Shown one piece after another: positions 35,601 through 45,939 of a DNA stretch of 64,000 nucleotides. Position 1 is the stretch's first letter; each line of letters opens with the position of its first letter. This DNA is from Tubulanus polymorphus (lineage: Eukaryota > Nemertea > Palaeonemertea > Tubulaniformes > Tubulanidae), in assembly GCF_964204645.1 (NCBI RefSeq), contig NC_134028.1, forward strand, positions 558,001-622,000, written 5' to 3'. A program made the translations under genes and the position numbers. The notes beneath the pieces are model-generated. The model had not been told where the DNA came from, ran no database searches, and saw only the letters and a program-made list of their open reading frames with translations.

Positions 35601-38600
35601 ATCGCAGGCGTTTATTCTATCACACTCGTTCACATCTGAAGTAATAATAAAGAAAAGTTATTCGGCTAAATGACTACATTATAAGTGAAACTTTCAACAT
35701 TGGAAGTTCCCTGGCTTTCACTGAGCGGATATGCTTGTATAGTTATTCGAAGTAATCTCACTTACCTGTACAACTAGTTTCAGGGTCAGAACCGTAGTAA
35801 CCGTCATTACATTTACATTCATACGACCCAGGTGTATTGATACAATGAGCATTTACAGCACATTGGCTCAATGTTGGGTCTGCACACTCATCTCGATCTG
35901 CAAAGGCAAATCTTATAGATCAAGAAATTTGGAATATTGGTTTCTTGCCATTCAATACTTGTTTTCAAAGTTTTGAATGACACACATACTATGATGGAGG
36001 CTTAGGCAACCTATGTTAATAGTTAAGAAGATACCATTTACGAATGAAATCCGATATTAAAGAAAAATGAGCCATTTTCATTTCAAAATGGTCGTCATAG
36101 ATATATTTCAGTCGAAACGTCGGAATCCTGTAACAGATTTTCCTCATATTGTAGGGGTTTTATTCATAAATCGAATAAGACAGTGAGTGCCCTGTCTATT
36201 AAAAACCAAATGACTTAACTTTGGGTTCGAATTAAACCGATACCTAAAAGACTAGGCCTTACTCGAGTTCGCAACACGAACATACGGTAAGCCGTTTAAT
36301 GGTGAACCGACTGTTACACTGTCGACCACCCGAATAATAACAGGCTTACAGGTTCCGGCTTACCGTAAACTTTAGTGCTATCGCATTGCACATCATGCCC
36401 ATCTAGAAGACATTGGCCGTTGGGCTGACGGACTGCTTTCATGAAAGTCTCTTCTATATCCGACAGCGTAGGTAGCAAAGCCGGATTAACTCTCGTTTCA
36501 TCGAATAACAGCGCCATATGAACCAATACACTTGACTTACTGTAATCAAGATATTCATAGTTGCAAAAACGAATTTCGAGATTTATTCCGAGTTTGTTAA
36601 TTTGGAATATACTGGTTTTATCTGTTAAAACTAATTTTCAAATTCATTTAATAAAGATGTCCCCAGTACGATTCCCGTAGCTTTGAACCTAAAATATGTT
36701 ATCTGCATTTATCGATTATTCACATGAAAACTCTAATGAGACAAAAAAGTAAAAATCAAAGTACTGTAAAAAATGGAATCATTTGTTCTTCGATACACGT
36801 TATCAGTATACACCGACAATTTGATAAATTTCATATTGATCAATCTCGATTGATAAATTTCACATGAGTCCGAGATGTATATGTTATTCTGATATCTTAT
36901 AACGATATACTCTACCTAAACATTGTAACCAAAGCCGCTTCAAAACCTAAAGCTCTCATTTCCGCTTCATAATATGCTTTAACCTAGAAAAAATAATCAA
37001 TAACTTAAGAGAAGGTTTAATCTTCATTATTCAAAACCATTTCCTGATTTGAGATACGTACAGCTTTTTCCAGTTGCAACTTTAACTTGATACTTTCAGT
37101 AGTATTGAGATTTGCGTATTGGACAATCCACGCCAGATCTAAGGTAAACTGTAGAGTCAATGACGTACGTACTGTAATAAATATCAAATAAATAGAACAG
37201 AGCATCACTAGAATACAACATCAAAAATGTATCACTTATACGAGAGGGTTAAAGATTTAGGTACTAGGAAGTGAATATCATAATTCTCCTAAGTAGCCCC
37301 CCCCCCCTCCGGGCCTCGCGTCTGCGATGGGTTTTTTGAGAAGCAGAACGAAAATTGCCTCATCCAATTTTATAGGCTATTCCGAAAATGTCTAGCGAGA
37401 TATCTTGCAGCTAGGGCTTGCTGCATGGGTACCACAGGTAAGTTGAAGTCCCCCGAAGTAAATATGCATTTTCAAGGGTTATCTTCCTGACTTTAGAACT
37501 GGCTCGAAACGAGTTGTTCACTCGTCGCGTTCAAAAGATTCCGAAAAGATTAAAATCCAAAAGGTTTGTACCTTTCTTGCACGAGTTGACACCATCACCG
37601 ACGTACATATCGCGACATTGACATATCGCCCCGAGTTGACTCGATATACAATAAGCATCGACGTGGCATTGATTACAGTTTCCATGCACTGAAATACATA
37701 ACACATATCACGAGAATCAATGGCACCAATCTATATGCGACAAAAAAATAATCTTAATTAGGTAATTACTAACGACTATATCATACCTGATTGACTGGTA
37801 GTTAAAGATGCAGTTCCGATAGTTCCACTAGTAGTTATATCAGAACTTGAAGTTTCCGTTGGGAAAGTAGATGTGTCAGTAGGTTCAGTCGTTCCACCAG
37901 TTGTCATATCAGAACTTGAAGTTTCCGTTGGGAAAGTTGATGTGTCAGTAGGTTCAGTCGTTCCACCAGTTGTCATATCAAAACTTGAAGTTTCCGTTGG
38001 GAAAGTTGATGTGTCAGTAGGTTCAGTCGTTCCACCAGTTGTCATATCAGAACTTGAAGTTTCCGTTGGGAAAGTTGATGTGTCAGTAGGTTCAGTCGTT
38101 CCACCAGTTGTCATATCAGAACTTGAAGTTTCCGTTGGGAAAGTTGATGTGTCAGTAGGTTCAGTCGTTCCACCAGTTGTCACATCAGAACTTGAAGTTT
38201 CCGTTGGGAAAGTTGATGTGTCAGTAGGTTCAGTCGTTCCACCAGTTGTCATATCAGAACTTGAAGTTTCCGTCGGGAAAGTGGATGTGTCAGTAGGTTC
38301 AGTCGTTCCACCAGTTGTCATATCAGAACTTGAAGTTTCCGTTGGGAAAGTTGATGTGTCAGTAGGTTCAGTCGTTCCACCAGTTGTCATATCAGAACTT
38401 GAAGTTTCCGTTGGGAAAGTTGATGTGTCAGTAGGTTCAGTCGTTCCACCAGTTGTCATATCAGAACTTGAAGTTTCCGTTGGGAAAGTTGATGTGTCAG
38501 TAGGTTCAGTCGTTCCACCAGTTGTCATATCAGAACTTGAAGTTTCCGTCGGGAAAGTGGATGTGTCAGTAGGTTCAGTCGTTCCACCAGTTGTCATATC

Positions 38601-41600
38601 AAAACTTGAAGTTTCCGTTGGGAAAGTTGATGTGTCAGTAGGTTCAGTCGTTCCACCAGTTGTCATATCAAAACTTGAAGTTTCCGTTGGGAAAGTGGAC
38701 GTGTCAGTAGGTTCAGTCGTTCCACCAGTTGTCATATCAGAACTTGAAGTTTCCGTTGGGAAAGTGGACGTGTCAGTAGGTTCAGTCGTTCCACCAGTTG
38801 TCATATCAAAACTTGAAGTTTCCGTTGGGAAAGTTGATGTGTCAGTAGGTTCAGTCGTTCCACCAGTTGTCATATCGAAACTTGAAGTTTCCGTTGGGAA
38901 AGTGGATGTGTCAGTAGGTTCAGTCGTTCCACCAGTTGTCATATCAGAACTTGAAGTTTCTGTTGGGAAAGTGGATTTGTCAGTAGGTTCAGTCGTTCCA
39001 CCAGTTGTCATATCAGAACTTGAAGTTTCCGTTGGGAAAGTGGATGTGTCAGTAGGTTCAGTCGTTCCACCAGTTGTCATATCGAAACTTGAAGTTTCCG
39101 TTGGGAAAGTGGATGTGTCAGTAGGTTCAGTCGTTCCACCAGTTGTCATATCAGAACTTGAAGTTTCTGTTGGGAAAGTTGATGTGTCAGTAGGTTCAGT
39201 CGTTCCACCAGTTGTCATATCAGAACTTGAAGTTTCTGTTGTTGGGAAAGTGGATGTGTCAGTAGGTTCAGTCGTTCCACCAGTTGTCATATCAAAACTT
39301 GAAGTTTCCGTTGGGAAAGTTGATGTGTCAGTAGGTTCAGTCGTTCCACCAGTTGTCATATCAAAACTTGAAGTTTCCGTTGGGAAAGTGGACGTGTCAG
39401 TAGGTTCAGTCGTTCCACCAGTTGTCATATCAAAACTTGAAGTTTCCGTTGGGAAAGTAGATGTGTCAGTAGGTTCAGTCGTTCCACCAGTTGTCATATC
39501 GAAACTTGAAGTTTCCGTTGGGAAAGTGGATGTGTCAGTAGGTTCAGTCGTTCCACCAGTTGTCATATCAGAACTTGAAGTTTCTGTTGGGAAAGTTGAT
39601 GTGTCAGTAGGTTCAGTCGTTCCACCAGTTGTCATATCAGAACTTGAAGTTTCCGTTGGGAAAGTAGATGTGTCAGTAGGTTCAGTCGTTCCACCAGTTG
39701 TCATATCAGAACTTGAAGTTTCCGTTGGGAAAGTGGATGTGTCAGTAGGTTCAGTCGTTCCACCAGTTGTCATATCGAAACTTGAAGTTTCCGTTGGGAA
39801 AGTGGATGTGTCAGTAGGTTCAGTCGTTCCACCAGTTGTCATATCAGAACTTGAAGTTTCTGTTGGGAAAGTTGATGTGTCAGTAGGTTCAGTCGTTCCA
39901 CCAGTTGTCATATCAGAACTTGAAGTTTCTGTTGTTGGGAAAGTGGATGTGTCAGTAGGTTCAGTCGTTCCACCAGTTGTCATATCAGAACTTGAAGTTT
40001 CCGTTGGGAAAGTTGTCTCTATGCTGGCCGATGTCGATGTGTCTACCGTAGTTGAGCTGACAGTCGAGGATGAAGTAGACGAATCCGTTGGTGATGTCGT
40101 CTCGGTGCTCGCCGAGGTCGATGTGTCTACCGTAGTTGAGCTGACAGTCGAGGATGAAGTAGACGAATCCGTTGGTGATGTCGTATCGGTGCTCGCCGAT
40201 GTCGATGTGTCTACCGTAGTGGAGCTGACAGTCGAGGATGAAGTAGACGAATCCGTTGGTGATGTCGTATCGGTGCTCGCCGAGGTCGATGTGTCTACCG
40301 TAGTGGAGGTGTCAGTCGAGGATGAAGTAGACGAATCCGTTGGTGATGTCGTCTCGGTGCTCGCCGAGGTCGATGTGTCCACAGTAGTGGAGGTGTCAGT
40401 CGAGGATGAAGTAGACGAATCCGTTGGTGATGTCGTTTCGGTGCTCACCGAGGTCGATTTGTCTACCGTAGTGGAGGTGTCAGTCGAGGACGAAGTAGAC
40501 GAATCCGTTGGTGATGTCGTATCGGTGCTCGCCGATGTCGATGTGTCTACCGTAGTGGAGCTGACAGTCGAGGATGAAGTAGACGAATCCGTTGGTGTTG
40601 TCGTTTCGGTGCTCGCCGAGGTCGATGTGTCTACCGTAGTGGAGCTGACAGTCGAGGATGAAGTAGACGAATCCGTTGGTGATGTCGTCTCGGTGCTCGC
40701 CGAGGTCGATGTGTCTACCGTAGTTGAGCTGACAGTCGAGGATGAAGTAGACGAATCCGTTGGTGATGTCGTCTCGGTGCTCGCCGAGGTTGATGTGTCT
40801 ACCGTAGTGGAGCTGACAGTCGAGGATAGAGTAGACGAATCCGTTGGTGTTGTCGTTTCGGTGCTCGCCGATGTCGATGTGTCTACTGTAGTGGAGCTGA
40901 CAGTCGAGGATAGAGTAGACGAATCCGTTGGTGTTGTCGTTTCGGTGCTCGCCGAGGTTGATGTGTCTACCGTAGTGGAGCTGACAGTCGAGGATAGAGT
41001 AGACGAATCCGTTGGTGTTGTCGTTTCGGTGCTCGCCGAGGTTGATGTGTCTACCGTAGTGGAGCTGACACTAAAGGATGAAGTAGACGAATCCGTTGGT
41101 GTTGTCGTCTCGGTGCTCGCCGATGTCGATGTGTCTACCGTAGTGGAGGTGTCAGTCGAGGATGAAGTAGACGAATCCGTTGGTGATGTCGTCTCGGTGC
41201 TCGCCGATGTCGATGTGTCTACCGTAGTGGAGCTGACAGTCGAGGATGAAGTAGACGAATCCGTTGGTGATGTCGTTTCGGTGCTCACCGAGGTCGATTT
41301 GTCTACCGTAGTGGAGGTGTCAGTCGAGGACGAAGTAGACGAATCCGTTGGTGATGTCGTATCGGTGCTCGCCGATGTCGATGTGTCTACCGTAGTGGAG
41401 CTGACAGTCGAGGATGAAGTAGACGAATCCGTTGGTGTTGTCGTTTCGGTGCTCGCCGAGGTCGATGTGTCTACCGTAGTGGAGCTGACAGTCGAGGATG
41501 AAGTAGACGAATCCGTTGGTGATGTCGTCTCGGTGCTCGCCGAGGTCGATTTGTCTACCGTATTGGAGGTGTCAGTCGAGGACGAAGTAGACGAATCCGT

Positions 41601-42698
41601 TGGTGATGTCGTATCGGTGCTCGCCGAGGTCGATTTGTCTACCGTAGTGGAGCTGACAGTCGAGGATGAAGTAGACGAATCCGTTGGTGATGTCGTTTCG
41701 GTGCTCGCCGAGGTCGATGTGGCTACCGTAGTTGAGCTGTCAGTCGAGGATGAAGTAGACGAATCCGTTGGTGTTGTCGTTTCGGTGCTCGCCGAGGTCG
41801 ATGTGGCTACCGTAGTGGAGGTGTCAGTCGAGGATGAAGTAGACGAATCCGTTGGTGATGTCGTATCGGTGCTCGCCGAGGTCGATGTGTCTACCGTATT
41901 GGAGGTGTCAGTCGAGGACGAAGTAGACGAATCCGTTGGTGATGTCGTCTCGGTGCTCGCCGATGTCGATGTGTCTACCGTAGTTGAGCTGACAGTCGAG
42001 GATGAAGTAGACGAATCCGTTGGTGATGTCGTCTCGGTGCTCGCCGAGGTCGATTTGTCTACCGTAGTGGAGGTGTCAGTCGAGGACGAAGTAGACGAAT
42101 CCGTTGGTGTTGTCGTCTCGGTGCTCGCCGATGTCGATGTGTCTACCGTAGTTGAGCTGACAGTCGAGGACGAAGTAGACGAATCCGTTGTTAAGGTCGT
42201 ATCGGTGCTCGCCGAGGTCGATGTGTCCACAGTAGTTGAGCTGACAGTCGAGGATGAAGTAGACGAATCTGTCGGTGATGTCGTCTCTGTGCTCGATGCG
42301 TCAATAGATTCATGCGATACACTAGTACCGGTAGTTGTATAAGAACTTGAAGTTTCCGTTTGGAAAGTGGATGTATCAGTAGATTCAGTCGTTCCATTAG
42401 TGACAGTATCTGTTGCAGTTGTCGTTGTTGGAGCGGTTGTATAAAATTGTGTCGTTGCCTTTTTGGCGGTGCTGCCAGTAGATGGTGCTGGTGTAGTGAT
42501 TGTGCCAGATTGTGTATAATTACCTAAAGACACGAAATGTACTCAATTTTCTATCAATTCAAGCAAATGAAACTAAAATGCATCTTGTTTAAATATTAAT
42601 CACAAATTGCTATACAAACCGGTAATTGTCGCATTCACCAACACAACGAAGAAAACAACAGCGAGTAAAGATAACCGATAATTGTGTAAATGATACAT
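26623..42698 (-). CDS. MUC4-like transmembrane mucin with SEA, NIDO, AMOP, VWD and EGF domains (36 exons)
   Basis: Cell-surface mucin of about 3,475 residues. Exons: 42698-42620, 42523-37787, 37688-37572, 37171-37062, 36983-36916, 36539-36364, 35897-35766, 35635-35507, 35233-35115, 34952-34624, 34470-34404, 34220-34001, 33760-33218, 33049-32589, 32469-32289, 32195-32035, 31922-31799, 31722-31396, 31275-31093, 31009-30881, 30705-30580, 30452-30399, 30287-30162, 29983-29858, 29652-29530, 29412-29290, 29205-29077, 28999-28871, 28773-28664, 28559-28495, 28286-28111, 27971-27819, 27671-27543, 27440-27368, 27281-27238, 26972-26623. Order: signal peptide ([13 protein letters not shown]), Ser/Thr repeats (about 27-1605), EGF, SEA1, two EGF, NIDO ([11 protein letters not shown]), AMOP, VWD ([32 protein letters not shown]), MUC4-type linker, EGF array with DIDEC-type calcium sites, SEA2, EGFs, membrane helix (about 3368-3392), tail with SRRTSL. 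Phases agree. Least certain: the 54-base exon 30399-30452 and the donor at 32034. Confidence 0.9.
27819..31009 (-). other. Calcium-binding EGF array of the mucin
   Basis: One exon per EGF module, nearly all in phase 1, most starting with (D/E/N)-(I/V/F)-(D/N)-E-C: 31009-30881, 30705-30580, 30287-30162, 29983-29858, 29412-29290, 29205-29077, 28999-28871 and, after SEA2, 27971-27819; 29652-29530 is an EGF module without that opening motif. Symmetrical phase-1 exons are the classic substrate for exon duplication and skipping, so copy number could vary between transcripts. Confidence 0.85.
28111..28773 (-). other. SEA2 domain of the mucin with intact G-S cleavage site
   Basis: Exons 28773-28664, 28559-28495 and 28286-28111 encode a SEA domain ([12 protein letters not shown] ... 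[13 protein letters not shown]). The strand-turn-strand GSIKV at codons 28282-28268 fits the G-SxxV autoproteolysis motif of SEA domains. Its position just outside the membrane EGFs suits a mucin that is cleaved but held together. Confidence 0.75.
33027..33038 (-). other. GDPH self-cleavage motif at the start of the VWD domain
   Basis: The codons for Gly-Asp-Pro-His open the VWD domain ([11 protein letters not shown]). In MUC2, MUC5AC and MUC4 this motif is cut autocatalytically between Asp and Pro. Seen here directly; cleavage is inferred from the family. Confidence 0.8.
36364..37171 (-). other. SEA1 domain of the mucin
   Basis: Exons 37171-37062, 36983-36916 and 36539-36364 encode a SEA domain ([13 protein letters not shown] ... 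[15 protein letters not shown]). The usual G-SVVV site reads S-SVLV (codons at about 36535-36522), so the Gly before the scissile Ser is lost while the Ser is kept. Self-cleavage is therefore doubtful in this copy. Confidence 0.65.
37836..40014 (-). repeat. Mucin tandem repeat A, 69 bp (23 residues), about 31 copies
   Basis: In-frame coding repeat; each unit reads roughly [12 protein letters not shown] then [11 protein letters not shown]. Copies differ by a few substitutions (SSF for SSS, GAC/GAT choices); two copies carry one extra codon (TTETS). Near identity at synonymous sites points to recent expansion or homogenisation. Dense Ser/Thr with Pro is typical of O-glycosylated mucin domains. 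Confidence 0.97.
40015..42290 (-). repeat. Mucin tandem repeat B, 84 bp (28 residues), about 27 copies
   Basis: In-frame coding repeat directly N-terminal of array A in the protein; units read roughly [15 protein letters not shown] then [13 protein letters not shown], with S/T-neutral variants (DTS for VSS, TTP for TSP, LSS for SSS). It differs in unit length and sequence from array A but shares Ser/Thr/Pro composition. Some blocks of neighbouring variants recur in the same order, suggesting multi-unit duplications. Confidence 0.97.
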
Positions 42699-45600
42699 TC
42701 CGCTTCTTTATCGTATCACATTCAACATAGCGTAGAACCAGGAGATCCGAACGACTTTACGAAACGGAAGTTGTTTCGTTACTGAACCAAACGTGTTCTC
42801 GAATTTAACCCAATAAACACAACCAGACAATGAAATATAGTACGTGAATGAAAAAATAAATTCGACCCGAAATGAAGTAATCGTCGTGAGCTGAATTGTA
42901 AAGCTTGTCGAACCAAAATGTATATCTTTTTTTTGCAATTAGAAGTTATTCCACGAAGATTGTATCCAATCAGAAAGCGATAATTTGTAGCTCATACTCG
43001 GTATGTTTTCCCCGGGTAAATTAGCGTTTGTACCTGAATTGGTTCAAACCTTCAGAAGAAATTTTCTCCTTTTACCAAACTTGAATCCCTGAATTTGCCG
43101 TTCGAGTTTCAACTTAAAATACAAACAAAATTGCCGTTGATTTTATGTAAACAAAAAAAGAAAGATTTCATCACCGTTTTTATTCATTTAGCCATATAGG
43201 TTTTTATTGGATGTAAAGTTTGACATTGGATTCATAAGTCAATTCATGGATTCATTAGTCGAAAAATTAAAAACATGATTAACATGCGGTATAATCAATC
43301 TTATTCATAATGAAGTGTAAGCTTTGGACATGAAACACACGATATCAAACTCTGTCGATAATTAGTTTAATCGGGGGCAAAAGAAAAACCCAATCACGTG
43401 AATAGTGCTGAACCGGTTTATACCTGGAATGTCGTCACGTGACCGACTGTAGAAATATCGACGAAATGCAGTAAACACTTTTTTAATGATATTTTCGTTA
43501 AGTTTTCAATACGAAACTAAAAATACAACAGAAATACCTTGATAAACTATGGTGGCTGAATAGACTCATTCGAAAATATTTTCCTGAAAAATAAATCTAC
43601 GAGTGAAATACATGTTTTATCAAACCAAATCTACTTTTTCGTCACCGATATTTTCATTCATATATTTAGATTTAAATCTCGTGTACATAATGTACCTCAA
43701 CCCCGGCCTAGCAAACTGAATGATGTCTATTTTCGTTTTAAAGTTATATTAAAACGAGTTCAGTCATAAGTTAGGTGCTTTTAGACTATCGGGCAAATTA
43801 TCTTTTCACGAAACAAGAATTCGTACGTCTGAGATTTTTACTTAATAAAATGTGACAAGAAAACTGTCACTAGTTTGGAATGTGAACCAGAACTAATTTT
43901 TATCTCTCTCCATTCAATCGAAGTCGCCATTCAATCGAAGGCTCTCATTTTTGCGAAGTAAAGGTGTGGTATCTGTAAAGAGAACAATACTATGGGAATT
44001 CCTAATACACGGTATTTACAATTCAAAACTAGTTTCACTTTTTTACCATCAATGAATAATAAGTAAAAGCAGTGAAAAATCTGGTTATGAAATGATTATT
44101 TGCAACCCTATAAAATTGCTGGAACGGCAATGAATATAAACTATTTCATTGAGATCTAATTTTCAACAAGTCTTCTTCAAGTTCATGTTCCTCGTTGAAG
44201 AATATGCCTGTCCTAACTCTATATATCTTCTAAATTCACTTAACTCTTATTAGAAATTTAACGTGATAAGACACGTTAACGATTCAATGCTAAATATAAA
44301 GACGCCATTGATAATTTGTCCACGTTTTTGTTGTATTTCTATGCTTAAAATAGTAAAAATACTCATGAACTACTGCAGTGTCTTTATAACAATTTAGATG
44401 AAAGTCTAATTTATGATAGGGTTTGGGGAGGGAGTGAAGTCTAACAGTCGTTTCATTTCAAATATTATGAAATATTGTTTCCTTTTGAAGGTATCCGCCA
44501 CTTAATACAATGTAGGCCTACACCGAACACTGTATGTAGGGTGAACATAATATTCAAATATAACTGGATTAGTAAGTAAATGCACAGCATTTCCCACAAG
44601 CAAAAGTTACCATTAATGATCTTTCGCTGTCGGGAATGATTTACCAGGGTCTGCGGCAGTTAGTTTAGACAGGGAAGTGGCGAGTAGACGCTCAACCGAA
44701 AATTCAAGTTTATCTTCCTGGAACTGGACCCGGCAGAGGCTGGGCTCCTCGTGGAATCGTCAATTATCTCCAATCCGTCCATGCTATCAGATGAACTCAG
44801 TCAACTGCCTGATCTTTCGGTTTCATTTTTTGTCACACGGAGTATTAACCCTCGGCAAGTGAGGAGAAAGATTGTTGAAAGCAATCGATCCGAAGCGAAG
44901 ATAGAATAGATAGGCGCCGACTCGGGAAATGAGCACCTGCCGCGCCCGGTGCTGTATAGTTTCATGATACTGCATACGAGCCCGATATACAAAATGCCGC
45001 CTAGTTGGAGTACTGTCTGCGCCACACACTCAGTCACTAAGAAATCATTAACATGAAAACTCTCGATTGATTTGTCCGCCATGTTGAACGGGGCATGCTC
45101 CACTTGGCTAGTTCTGTAGACCACGCAGCCCGAACTGTACTAGGACTCATGAATAGCGCTCCGAGCACCACATGAAGAGAACACAGTCCATAGCTGTAGC
45201 AGGTTTTTATGTCGCTCCAGGTGGGTAAATACTGTGGGTCGAGCCCGCTCGGGTCGAATGTAAGGAAATATGTTGATTTGTTTTTTGTGAGCGAAAATAC
45301 CTCCAGAAAATACATCTGAATATATGATATTCTTATTTTGCGCGCATAAACTGTGCGGTTATCCGTCATTCCAGCGAAAGACATTTTAATCATGCCAGGA
45401 AATAACGTAGGCTGGGGGAACTTTGATGCGAAAATTCCAAATGTTTTGTTTTATCGTACTCCAGCCCAGGTCAATACCGTTAGATTTAAATTGTTCTACG
45501 GAACGCAGTTGAAATACCCTCCAAATGAAAGACTTACACACAGCGCAGACTACTCAAGTATCCCTTCACGGACCAAATTGTTCCAAATATCTAAACCCAC

Positions 45601-45939
45601 TAGCGTTCGTTTACACAGTATTTCGTTTGTAAGCATGACTTACTGTTTTGAATAGATAGTTGGAATATTTGCAGGACTGGCCACGTTCTGTACTGCGCGC
45701 GCACGCGGTGCGGAGTGACTCGTTTCACTACTACTTTATACGACTGTACACAGTAGTGTCGACACTGTCTTTCTCTGTCAACGTTTACACATTTGAATGA
45801 ATATGAAGAAAGAAAGGATGATGATAAATATCGAGAGGAATTTGTTTTCTTCGTAATTTTGGATGTAACACGTTGAAAATACTGCGCGGTGTTGTTTCCT
45901 ATAGGAGTCACGTGACTCCGAGGCTGATTATTCGATCAA
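42699..45939. other. Intergenic region between divergent mucin and ABTB2-like genes
   Basis: About 3.2 kb with the promoters of both genes. Mostly AT-rich; 44650-45250 and 45690-45720 look less AT-rich (ACTGCGCGCGCACGCGGTGC near 45694). Several open frames of 60-118 codons lie at 44677-45911, overlapping one another on both strands with no recognisable domain or splice pattern, so they are not annotated. A non-coding transcript or upstream exon cannot be excluded. Confidence 0.5.

Noticed and set aside
37873-42342. Plus-strand frame of about 1,490 codons
   Set aside because: Exact antisense of the mucin repeat exon, whose sense frame has matching splice sites and phase with 35 other exons.
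44677-45911. Several frames of 60-118 codons upstream of the ABTB2-like gene
   Set aside because: They overlap one another on both strands, show no domain, and lack convincing partners for splicing.
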